Shown piece by piece: positions 26,381 through 35,646 of a DNA stretch of 64,000 nucleotides. The DNA is from Hyaloperonospora brassicae (Eukaryota > Oomycota > Peronosporomycetes > Peronosporales > Peronosporaceae). A program made the translations under genes and the position numbers. The stretch lies in assembly GCA_947650285.1 (NCBI GenBank), contig CANTFL010001472.1, positions 1 through 64,000 on the forward strand, read 5' to 3'. Position 1 is the stretch's first letter. Each line of letters opens with the position of its first letter. The notes below the pieces were generated by a model, which did not search any database, was not told where the DNA came from, and saw only the letters and a program-made list of their open reading frames with translations.

Positions 26381-26572
26381 GTGCAATGTTCTTGCAAAGA
26401 AGTTGCGAAATATCACGTTGCAGCTGTTAGCCGCATCCAGTGGCTCTACGATTTGAAGGAACGTGGTCATTCAAGTCAATTACTGAAGTACGCGCTGATG
26501 GGACCCAATGGCGTAATTTTTGACAGTTTCGGTGATGCACTGCCTATTATAGCAAATGTAGAAAAAATGTAA
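26381..26572 (+). pseudogene. Unidentified coding relic 2, palindrome 1 left arm
   Basis: A 63-codon frame (QWLYDLKERGHSSQL, ALMGPNGVIFDSFGDALPI) is mirrored at 31,055-31,246 (minus) with a few substitutions. Just upstream another frame reads SRLERFHTLVEQYARSFPI, then VLDQRSFKKGCRIGAMFL, so a longer protein once ran through here and has since been frameshifted. The gypsy1 insertion in the right arm falls in the equivalent of this upstream part. Family unknown. Confidence 0.35.
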
Positions 26573-27046
26573 GACGTGCCAATCGGCCAAATTTTTGCTC
26601 TAATTGCCAGCGCTGTGATCCATCACACGCTCAGTATAATTGACTCTTCGTCTGTGCAGTGAGTCACACGGCCTGCACGCTCCCGTTGCAGCTATATTGC
26701 ACTCGCATTGCGATTCTCACTAAGGGATCGTTCCATCGATGATCCGTTACTCAATCTACGGCTACTCGTGGCAGCGGTGCGTACATCGACGTAATATCGA
26801 TGTAACCTGCACTGACATCACAAGGCGCTTAGTCCAAAACCTTTATAAACCTCAAGGTCCTCGTAGAACGTAAATGTATATTCCCCAGGTAAGAATTTAA
26901 AATGTTATGGTCTCAGTGACGCACTGTTGAACTTCCCGACCTTGCCGGGACGAGGCGATTGGGCCACCAGCGTAGATGAGACTTTATACACGAGAGGAGC
27001 CACCACTACGCTATGAAGCTCTCGGCAAGCTATTGTCCAGGTCTCC

Positions 27047-27646
27047 GTGACTCAGGTGAGTAGAGCCACCGACTCAACACGCTTCGTGCCTTTCAAGTCA
27101 CTTACTTGGAATGTAGCTGCCGCGCTGATGAACTTTGCCTGTCTTTTGGAGAAGAGAAAAGGCGTTGGAACACTGAGTGTGAAGCTTAACAAGACAGTTA
27201 TAGTCTCAACACCTGCGGTCAAGGACTTTTCTTCGGCAGCGTTTCCATTATTGCCACTTTTCGATACTTGATGAGATCGTAGTGGACCGCGGCGATGAAG
27301 GGATGCCGCTTGTTCTTATCGGGGCATTCTGACTATAATATATTATTTCTAGCGAGTCGTAGCTGCACTTAGCTATCGACAAACAAAATGGTTGAGTACT
27401 GCTCTTCGTCTATTGACCACGTCAGGCACGCTAGCTCATTATATTGCAAGAGGCAGGACTGCAAGTGTTGCGTGTCATTTGAAGCGTATCGGAAGCTACT
27501 CATCTGATGCACAATACTTCGCTGCCGTTTTGTATTTGAAGTCGTGGCGTTATTTATGTGAAGTGTCAAGATCTGCCTATCCTTTGCAACTACATCATGC
27601 ATGTACTACGGTAGATCAACGTGATCCGAGAAACGAATATGTGTAG
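27047..27646 (+). pseudogene. Unidentified coding relic 3, palindrome 1 left arm
   Basis: Two successive frames, 27,047-27,271 (STRFVPFKSLTWNVAAALM, GVGTLSVKLNKTVIV) and 27,392-27,646 (LAHYIARGRTASVACHLKRI), are mirrored in the right arm (30,580-30,353 and around 30,240-29,950). Upstream in another frame, LNFPTLPGRGDWATSVDE and RYEALGKLLSR run directly into the first frame. It reads like a protein but matches nothing I can name, and it has several breaks. Confidence 0.35.
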
Positions 27647-28431
27647 CTTTATACACCTCCACTACGTATTGAGTGGCAATCGTCGCACCTACGCGCAGTA
27701 CTGACGTCTGGGGCCCGAATGGGACCTACCAGCCAGACGTTCCGACACTCATTTGATGATCCGCTCAGCAAACGTTTCTATTCTACCAATGGCAGGGGGT
27801 CAACACAAACGGAAGCTGCTGTCTTCTTGGTGATTAACTTGACTGTTGTTTCAGTATTTCATTCTTGACATTGCATATCAAGTTGCTTGGCATCAAGAAT
27901 GCAACGGAGAGCTGATCATGTAAATTACAGCACCCTCTAGTCATTGTGCACACGGATTTGACAGCGACGCCTGTCCTACATTCCAATAGCTCATTCATAG
28001 CTTACTGATAAGTCTAAACGGTAAATTACGATCATGGTAAGCGTACTTGGCACACCTAGCATTACCCTGCGCCAGTCGATGCTCAGTTTATCCGGATGCA
28101 TTTGATATCGTACAGCAAAGAGAAGTACTGCCACCATTTCGTCCAGATTGCGTACCGAACACAGCAGCCGCAGTTGTAGAGAGTCTACTCGGCAGTCATA
28201 CGTATGATTGACGCAGCATCTCATACATTGATCCTCCGAGCCACGGACGTGCCATTGGAGGCGATGCTGATTTAATCCGATGGACCTTGTTGATTATTTG
28301 CGAAAGTCAATTGTAGCCTTCAAATTTGTCAAGTCTCAAAAATGAGTTGGGACGTGTATAATTCATTAAAGTAGGGAAACGTTGACCACCCCCCAGGTGG
28401 TCGTTCACCAGCCCCAACCCTGTATTTTACT

Positions 28432-29145
28432 GTAGTGTCTTGCTTTCCATGTTGTTTTTTGACCATTATTATCAAACATCATATATTGCTCAATACTGGC
28501 CGATAACCCCAACACTATAGTTGTCACTTTTTTCTTTAGCCCACACGCTTTGCTTTTCACCTGTTGAAAGAATTTATTCAGCGCTCAAATACCAGCCAGT
28601 CGTTCTCATATGGCTCTGCTACCACCTGCTGTACGTACGATACGCTGGAGCAAGCCATTTATTTTGGTGCCCAGCGTATCCAGACTCCGTATACGGGTTA
28701 CGTTATCGATGAAAGATCTTAATGGCTCTTATCAGACGCCACATGGAGCCACTACCAACATCAAATTACACGTTGGTCTATTTAGTCAATTTAACAGGTA
28801 TTACGACGAGTGAATTACCTCTTGATAGATCTCTGCGGCTGGATTGAAGTCACTTTCTAATATAGTGTTGTTCAATGCCTTCGTCATAGTGCCCATGCAG
28901 GATAATCGCTACAAGCCCAACCTGTTCCAGAATCGCTCGTATTTAGATTTCATTTGACCGAGTAATGGCTTGGTCAAATGAAGCTGCTGAATAATAAATT
29001 ACCAAACATTACCGACTTATAGACATGTATACATTGTTCAGATTTAGTACTCAATCATTTGTAAATGAGATTATAAATTACTTCTGAGACCGGCGTTATA
29101 TTCTCAAATTTACCAAAGAGACGAGTTATATCGAGTATAATTCGG
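28432..29145. other. Central spacer of palindrome 1
   Basis: About 714 bp that is not inverted-repeated. Both arm ends carry the same block next to it (GTTGACCACC and its complement around CCTGGGGGGTGG, at about 28,381-28,410 and 29,168-29,197), itself a small hairpin. On + a frame reads YDTLEQAIYFGAQRIQTPY near 28,640-28,700, unidentified. It could be a small terminal-inverted-repeat element sitting at the symmetry centre, or the original single-copy hinge. Confidence 0.5.
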
Positions 29146-30352
29146 TAATATATAGGGGTGGGGGCTTGTGAACGACCACCTGGGGGGTGGTCAACGTTTC
29201 CCTACTTTAACGAATTATACACGTCCCAACTCATTTTTGAGACTTGACAAATTTGAAGGCTACAATTGACTTTCGCAAATAATCAACAAGGTCCATCGGA
29301 TTAAATCAGCATCGCCTCCAATGGCACGTCCATGGCTCGGAGCATCAATGTATGAGATGCTGCGTCAATCATACGTATGACTGCCGAGTAGACTCTCTAC
29401 AACTGCGGCTGCTGTGTTCGGTACGCAATCTGGACGAAATGGTGGCAGTACTTCTCTTTGCTGTACGATATCAAATGCATCCGGATAAACTGAGCATCGA
29501 CTGGCCAGGGTAATGCTAGGTGTGCCAAGTACGCTTACCATGATCGTAATTTACCGTTTAGGCTTATCAGTAAGCTATGAATGAGCTATTGGAATGTATG
29601 ACAGGCGTCGCTGTCAAATCCGTGTGCACAATGACTAGAGGGTGCTGCAATTTACATGATCAGCTCTCCGTTGCATTCTTGATGCCAAGCAACTTGATAT
29701 GCAATATCAAGAATGAAATACTGAATCAACAGTCAAGTTAATCACCAAGAAGACAGCAGCTTCCGTTTGTGTTGACCCCCTGCCGTTGGTAGAATAGAAA
29801 CGTTTGCTGAGCGGATCATCAAATGAGTGTCGGAACGTCTGGCTGGGAGGTCCCATTCGGGCCCCAGACGTCAGTACTGCGCGTAGGTGCGACGATTGCC
29901 ACTCAATGCGTAGTGCAGGTGTATAAAGCTGCACATATTCGTTTCTCGGAGCATGTTGATCTACCGTAGTACATGTATGATGTAGTTACAAAGGATAGGC
30001 AAATCTTAACACTTCACATAAATAACGCCACGACTTCAAATACAAAAGTTTAGCTGCAACGAAATGTCACTAACTAGTATATAGAATTCACCTGCGCACT
30101 ATATTGCGGCAGCGAAGTGTTGTGCATTAGATGAGTAGCTTCCGATACGCTTCAAATGACACGCAACACTTGCAGTCCTGCCTCTTGCAATATAATGAGC
30201 TAGCGTGCCTCCAATAGACGAAGAGCAGTACTCAACCATTTTGTTTGTCGATAGCTAAGTGCAGCTACGACTCGCTAGAAATAATATATTATAGCCAGAA
30301 TGCCCCGATAAGAACAAGCGGCATCCCTTCATCGCCGCGGTCCACTACGATC

Positions 30353-30580
30353 TCATCGAGTATCGAAAAGTGGCAATAATGGAAACGCTGCCAAAGAAAA
30401 GTCCTTGACCGCAGGGGTTGGGACTATAACTGTCTTGTTAAGCTTCACACTCAGTGTTCCAACGCCTTTTCTCTGCTCCAAAAGACAGGCAAAGTTCATC
30501 AGCGCGGCAGCTACATTCCAAGTAAGTGACTTGAAAGGCACGAAGCGTGTTGAGTCGGTGGCTCTACTCACCTGAGTCAC
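30353..30580 (-). pseudogene. Unidentified coding relic 3, right-arm copy
   Basis: A 75-codon mirror of 27,047-27,271. Three replacements are visible over 75 codons (LLEQRKG, VPTPAV, DFSLAAF). Because the two copies are both broken in neighbouring stretches, this looks like neutral drift after duplication rather than a maintained gene. Confidence 0.35.
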
Positions 30581-31054
30581 GGAGACCTGGACAATAGCTT
30601 GCCGAGAGCTTCATAGCGTAGTGGTGGCTCCTCTCGTGTATAAAGTCTCATCTGCGCCGGTGGCCCAATCGCCTCGTCCCGGCAAGGTCGGGAAGCTCAA
30701 CAGTGCGTCACTGAGACCATAACATTTTAAATTCTTACCTGGGGAATATACATTTACGTTCTACGAGGACCTTGAGGTTTATAAAGGTTTTGGACTAAGC
30801 GCCTTGTGATGTCAGTGCAGGTTACATCGATATTACGTCGATGTACGCACCGCTGCCACGAGTAGCCGTAGATTGAGTAACGGATCATCGATGGAACGAT
30901 CCCTTAGTGAGAATCGCAATGCGAGTGCAATATAGCTGCAACGGGAGCGTGCAGGCCGTGTGACTCACTGCACAGACGAAGAGTCAATTATACTGAGCGT
31001 GTGATGGATCACAGCGCTGGCAATTAGAGCAAAAATTTGGCCGATTGGCACGTC

Positions 31055-31246
31055 TTACATTTTTTCTACATTTGCTATAATAGGCAGTGCATCACCGAAA
31101 CTGTCAAAAATTACGCCATTAGGTTCCATCAGCGCGTACTTCAGTGATTGACTTGAATGACCACGTTCCTTCAAATCGTAGATCCACTGGATGCGGCTAC
31201 CAGCTAGAACGTGATATTTCGCAACTTCTTTGCAAGAACATTGCAC
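31055..31246 (-). pseudogene. Unidentified coding relic 2, right-arm copy
   Basis: Mirror of 26,381-26,572, with changes such as VLAGSRIQW for VAAVSRIQW and ALMEPNG for ALMGPNG. Its upstream continuation is cut by gypsy1 at 31,274 and resumes after 39,244 (complement of GCTGATCGAGCACAGTGG). Function unknown. Confidence 0.35.
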
Positions 31247-31273
31247 CTATTCTGCATCCTTTCTTGGGGCTAC

Positions 31274-31664
31274 TGTAACGGGGCAGCCCGTTACATGAAA
31301 TTGTCACTTTAAGGAAAGTGACAATAAAGAATATAAAGATGGATATTCTTTAAAACAATATCACCAAAGTGGTGATATTGAAGGGTCGACCAAAGGGTCT
31401 GTTCATTGGTTGATATCGTGATGATATCAACCCACCAATCGCCGCAAGACGCGCGCAATGAGTGGTGACGAGACGTCACCTTACATGCAGTTATATTAGT
31501 ATAATTGAATTAAGTCAAACGAAGAGACAGTAGTTTAAAGACTTAATTTATTAATATAACAGTTCTACTTTTCCCTTATCCACGCTTCCTCGCTTGCCAC
31601 GTGTACGTCTGTCGGGGCACTCAAAACCCTTGCGTTAACTTACGCAAAGGTGTGCCCCGTTACG
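31274..31664 (+). repeat. gypsy1 5' LTR
   Basis: Starts TGTAACGGGG and ends GTTACG (the 3' LTR ends TACA). Its first 160 bp are five consecutive hairpins with 9-11 bp perfect arms: 31,274-31,295, 31,300-31,325, 31,326-31,351, 31,356-31,380 and 31,408-31,432. Near the 3' end another hairpin-like block (CTTGCGTTAACTTACGCAA) occurs. Promoter and poly(A) signals of the element should lie here but are not obvious. Confidence 0.95.
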
Positions 31665-31666
31665 CC

Positions 31667-31675
31667 TGGTAGCAC
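31667..31675 (+). promoter_or_regulatory. gypsy1 primer-binding site
   Basis: TGGTAGCAC starts two bases after the 5' LTR, as usual for the tRNA primer site of minus-strand DNA synthesis. It would pair with a tRNA ending GTGCTACCA. The same nine bases and spacing occur in gypsy2 (43,029-43,037). Confidence 0.75.
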
Positions 31676-31708
31676 TTTGTCGTCCTTCTAAGGACCACAT
31701 CATTTAAC

Positions 31709-32863
31709 ATGAACATGTTGGATGAAGAAGACACCTTTCACGCCACGCGTGAAGGGTTTACCCATTTGAGTGACATCGAATGGGGTGCGTTAGAACGAAT
31801 GAGTTCTACCGTAGGCGAACTCGTCGTCAGCACCATGTTGGAGTCTCTAGACAGAGACCAACAACATGCCGCTATCGCCAAGTTCATTCAGAATGAACTT
31901 GCTCTCGAGAGGGAGAAAGTAGCCTTGCTTCACCAGCAAGGTTCTCAACAGGCCGAGCTGTTGAGAGAACTCGGTGGTCAACAGACGGAGCTGTTGAGAC
32001 AGCAGCAATTCCATGCTGCTGTGGGCGGGACGGCGCATGCGCGTCTTCCCGAGGTCATGAAAATTGACATCTCCAAGTACAGTGGAGTCCCGGAAGACTC
32101 CCTGTTACTGTGGTTTGTCGAGCTCGACAGAGCCTTAAGGGCTCGTCGCGTCGAAGATGAGCAAATGAAACTCACATTTGCTCAGACCCACTTGGCAGGG
32201 CGTGCCAAAACTTGGTCCCTGGGACTCGAGAGTAGCGACCCAAATGTGTTTAGGTCGCTAGATGACTTCAAGGCCCGGCTCAGACAAACGTTTGAGCCGC
32301 CACGGGCTGAGTTCAGGGCTCGTTCAGAGCTCCTGAAACTCAAGCAGGGTAAGCGTGATGTGCACGCTTACGCACAACATATACGACTCCTTGCGAGTAG
32401 TATAACTGCTAACCCAGTCCATGAACACACGTTGATTACGGTGTTCATGCAAGGGCTCGCGGAAGGGCCCGTCAGGAGCCACCTCTTCCGCCTTGAGCTG
32501 AATACGCTTGAAGAAGCGATATCAGCCGCGGAACAGGAAGACTTTAGCATGAGACAGGCTCATGCTAGCTCAAACTCTTACCGTCCACCGAGACGACAAG
32601 AGATCGGAGGTCCAGAACCAATGGACCTCTGTTATGTTGAGAGCGAGAGACCTCGCTCTACAAACAACAAGCGATTGCAGAGGTGCAATCGCTGTCAGAA
32701 GTTAGGGCACTACGCATACGAGTGTAGTGCTCCACGCCCAGTACCAAACAGTACTGAGCGAAATGGACGACCTTTTGCCAGAAAGGGCAATGGGCGTGGG
32801 TCCAGCGCTGTTGCGAAGCCGCAACAGCGAGACGGACCATCAAAAAATGGTTGGGGTCAGTAG
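31709..32863 (+). CDS. gypsy1 Gag (capsid and nucleocapsid)
   Basis: An intact 384-codon frame. The middle (about residues 115-285) is a retrotransposon-gag domain with motifs such as YSGVPEDSLLLWF, GRAKTW, FKARLRQTFEPP, VHAYAQHIRLL and FMQGLAEGPVRSHLF. Near the C terminus (residues 326-339) is a CX2CX4HX4C zinc knuckle, CNRCQKLGHYAYEC, in a basic Arg/Lys/Gln tail that would bind the element's RNA. The ATG at 31,709 lies 34 bases after the primer-binding site. The frame ends at TAG 32,861. A slippery heptamer at 32,842 and a stem-loop spanning the stop would direct a fraction of ribosomes into pol. It is the only major sense frame of gypsy1 that is unbroken. Confidence 0.92.
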   Translation: MNMLDEEDTFHATREGFTHLSDIEWGALERMSSTVGELVVSTMLESLDRDQQHAAIAKFIQNELALEREKVALLHQQGSQQAELLRELGGQQTELLRQQQFHAAVGGTAHARLPEVMKIDISKYSGVPEDSLLLWFVELDRALRARRVEDEQMKLTFAQTHLAGRAKTWSLGLESSDPNVFRSLDDFKARLRQTFEPPRAEFRARSELLKLKQGKRDVHAYAQHIRLLASSITANPVHEHTLITVFMQGLAEGPVRSHLFRLELNTLEEAISAAEQEDFSMRQAHASSNSYRPPRRQEIGGPEPMDLCYVESERPRSTNNKRLQRCNRCQKLGHYAYECSAPRPVPNSTERNGRPFARKGNGRGSSAVAKPQQRDGPSKNGWGQ

Positions 32864-32881
32864 GGGCGGAGCGCCCTACTG
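32842..32881 (+). promoter_or_regulatory. gypsy1 -1 ribosomal frameshift site
   Basis: In the gag frame the bases read TCA AAA AAT, so 32,842-32,848 is a slippery heptamer A AAA AAT (X XXY YYZ). After 9 bases comes a stem-loop: CAGTAGGGGCG pairs with CGCCCTACTG (one bulged G) around GAG, and it contains the gag stop. The next domain (protease) lies exactly in the -1 frame, open through this point. Confidence 0.75.
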
Positions 32882-33705
32882 ATCCAGCAACCTCAAGAGA
32901 ATTTGCAAATCTCTTGACGAAAGTTGCTCCAGATACACAATCATTGTGTGTCTCTGCACCTGGTGATGACGTTTCGCTCATCACCTTGAAGTTGGAAGCG
33001 ACAATAGATTTGTTACTTCGTGCCCTAGTAGACTGTGGGGCGTCGAAAAACTTTGTTCGTCGCCAGTCACTAGAGGGTCGTAGGCTCAAGTTCGTTGAGC
33101 GCGACATTCCCCTCACAAGGATGACGGTGCGCCTTGCAACAGGCGCATCGATGACCGTTGAGAAACGTGTAGTAGGAATCCACTACACGTTAGAGGGCGA
33201 ACAGTACGATGATGACTTCATCGTACTAGATCTGGATGACAAATTTGATGTCATCCTGGGATTACCTTGGCTCAGAAAGTACGAGCCAAGAGTGAGCTGG
33301 CAGCATCGATCCGTGAAGATGCCTGCTGCTTGTTCATCAGATGGCCATCTGATGAACATCTTGGAGCGTCCACAAGCGTGTGGATGTTCTGCGAGTGAGT
33401 GCGATGGCCTCACTTGCGGTACGGTCGTTAGCACGACTGCACAAGATCACAGTGTAGTTGATCACTACACTGTGGAGCAAGCTCCCGGCGGCTGTACAGA
33501 AGTACAGGCTGCGCCGAAGGTCCACCACTCGAATAAGTCGAGTGGACCGGGACATGGATGCATGCCTAGCGGGCAGCATCTTAGAAGAAAGAAACCTGTT
33601 GCCCCCAAGGGGCAACATGGAAATCCTAGGTCGACTGGAGAGTCGACCGTAGAGGATCGGTGCCTGACTGCGGTTGCACAGCCACAGTCAGAAGACGTAG
33701 AGTAA
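32845..33705 (+). CDS. gypsy1 protease region of Pol (-1 frame)
   Basis: This frame is entered by -1 frameshifting at 32,842-32,848 and has no ATG of its own at its start. It contains LVDCGASKNFV (33,025-33,057), where the catalytic D-T/S-G is DCG, and then FDVILGLPWLRKYEP, the flap-side LGxxWL block of gypsy retropepsins. The role would be cutting Gag-Pol. It ends at an in-frame TAA (33,703-33,705). After that, pol continues in the same frame, broken by another TAA near 33,835. The Cys replacing Thr or Ser in the active site is unusual and could be a family variant or damage. Confidence 0.8.
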   Translation, partial: KWLGSVGAERPTDPATSREFANLLTKVAPDTQSLCVSAPGDDVSLITLKLEATIDLLLRALVDCGASKNFVRRQSLEGRRLKFVERDIPLTRMTVRLATGASMTVEKRVVGIHYTLEGEQYDDDFIVLDLDDKFDVILGLPWLRKYEPRVSWQHRSVKMPAACSSDGHLMNILERPQACGCSASECDGLTCGTVVSTTAQDHSVVDHYTVEQAPGGCTEVQAAPKVHHSNKSSGPGHGCMPSGQHLRRKKPVAPKGQHGNPRSTGESTVEDRCLTAVAQPQSEDVE

Positions 33706-35646
33706 ATAAGCTTCCACGTGCTTGAGGAAGGAATTCCTCAAGAGTTAATTACTGAGGGATTAGGCCCTCAGCAATCTGTGGAAACAAGTTTCCAGGAAGA
33801 AACCGAGACGTTGAACGTCTTGGTCAATGACGGATAAAGAGTAGGCGCTTCTACGCTTGATCTGACTGTGCCTCCGAAGTTTACTTCGGAGATAACTCAA
33901 TTTTCAACGCTGGAACCAAAACGATTCTTGCGCGATCTGACTAGTGGCAAAGCCAAGCAGATCTGCATTCTCGTCACAGAGGATGAGTATGTGGCCGATA
34001 TTTGGCCGGCCACAGCATTTTCTGAGAACGAACGGGTTATCAGCAGCTCACCGATGGACGAAAGTGCCCTCGGTGAGAAGAATCGGATTGAACGATACAC
34101 GTCTCAATCCTGGGAGTCACTTCAGGCAAATCCTTTGTATAAGGATTTGATCGAATTCAGGCATGTGTTCCCTGAATCCGTGCCATGCGAGTTGCCTAAG
34201 GACAAAGGCACTCGACACGAGATCGAGCTCAGACCGGGCTCGAAGTACTGTGTCATGAAGCAGTGGCCACTGCCTCGTGAACAAGTGATAGCGATCGACA
34301 AGTTCTTTGCCGATCGCTTAGCAGCGGGCCATGTGAGGGAATCAACATCCCCTCACAGCTCTCCGACCTTCTGTGTGCGAAAGGCCACAGGAGGGTGGCG
34401 GATAGTGCACGCATTCAACAAATTGAATGCTGCAACGGTACCGGCTCAGACGCCGATACCGAGGAAGGCCGTAATCATAGATGGTATGTCAAAGAGTACC
34501 ATCTTTTCGTTTATGGATCTGATGGATGGATTCTATCAGATTCTTAAGTGGTCATGGAATCCCGTATACAGCAGTGAGCACCCCCAGCGGGATGTTGTGG
34601 GCGTGGCTAGTGATGCCACAGGGGCTGAGTAATGCCCCTGCAACATTCAACAGATGTGTAACAAATCTGTTGAGACCGGTGCGAGACTTTGCACCGAGTT
34701 ACTTCGACGATGTGTTCGTCCATAGCCGGGCTATGGATGGAAAGACAGACGTTGAAGTTCACAGAACTCACGTTCGTCAGGTTCTTCAACTTATGCGCAA
34801 GCATAAGTTGTACGCCAACCTCAAGAAGTGTATATTCGCGGCTAGCGAAATACCACTTCTTGGGTGCATCGTGGGTAAACACGGCGTACGCCCTGATCCC
34901 GAAAAGATCAAGGCGATCACCGACTGGCCAGTGCCAGTCGATGTCAAGGAACTAAGGAAGTTCCTTGGTCTTGCGGCGTACTTGCACAAGTACTCGCGCA
35001 ACTACGCCGAGATGACTGTTCATCTTTCTTGCTTGCTCAAGAAAAATGTCAAGTGGTCATGGAACGCTGAGTGCCAGCGTTCCTTTGAAGGTATCAAGCG
35101 GAGCTTGATGCAATCGCCGATCTTGGCGATTGCAGATCAGGACAGACCATTTCATGTGGTCTGTGACGCCAGCGATTTCGCAATCGGCTGTGGGTTGATG
35201 CAGTTCGATGCAGATGGCGCGGAGCGCGTCATCTGTTTTCAGTCGCGTCAGCTGCAAGCAGCTGAGCGTAATTACCCAGTGCATGACAAGGAACTCCTTG
35301 CCATGAAATACGCACTGTCTAAGTTTCGCGTCTATCTCTTGGGAGATAGACCGTTTGTTGTCTACACGGACCATGCGTCATTACGCACGGCCGTAAACAG
35401 CCCACACCTCTCGCAAAGAATGGCGAGGAGGCTGTCTTTCTTCGCGGAGTATAACTTCTCCGTGGAGTATAAACCGGGACGACTCAATGTCGTCGCGGAT
35501 GCTCTTTCGGGCCCGATTTCGAGCCGGACGCACAATCCAACAGTGAGGATAAGCCCACTGTTGCGACACTGTCAGTCAGTGTCCCGTCGTCAAATTTACT
35601 TGACGACGTACGAAAGGCATACGCGGAAGATAAGGATCTTCTGCGA
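33706..35646 (+). pseudogene. gypsy1 reverse transcriptase and RNase H
   Basis: RT starts about 34,200 (HEIELRPGSKYCVMKQWPLP), continues with SPTFCVRKATGGWRIV and FNKLNAATVPAQTPIPRK, is frameshifted near 34,545, and resumes (IPYTAVSTPSGMLW, LVMPQGLSNAP) to the catalytic YFDD at 34,700-34,711. The connection LRKFLGLAAYLHKY leads to RNase H with FHVVCDASDFAIG, KELLAMKYAL and VVYTDHASLRT. A second frameshift lies near 35,510, where the expected ALSRRPDF becomes ALSGPI. It therefore needs at least two frame corrections plus removal of stops at 33,703 and 33,835, and is not functional as it stands. Confidence 0.9.

Larger units (their letters stand above)
24820..28431. repeat. Palindrome 1, left arm
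   Basis: This arm is the reverse complement of 29,146-41,175 once gypsy1 and the solo LTR are removed from the latter. Sampled stretches differ by only a few per cent, and the right arm has an extra piece of about 55 bp near 30,050-30,100. The left arm is uninterrupted and so preserves the pre-insertion sites of gypsy1 (near 26,355) and of the solo LTR (near 26,050). It contains protein-like frames on the + strand but no intact gene. Confidence 0.9.
29146..31273. repeat. Palindrome 1, right arm, inner part
   Basis: Reverse complement of about 26,355-28,431. It ends at the 5' target-site duplication (GCTAC, 31,269-31,273) of the gypsy1 insertion. The mirrored coding relics are at 29,707-29,934, 30,353-30,580 and 31,055-31,246 on the minus strand. 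Confidence 0.9.
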
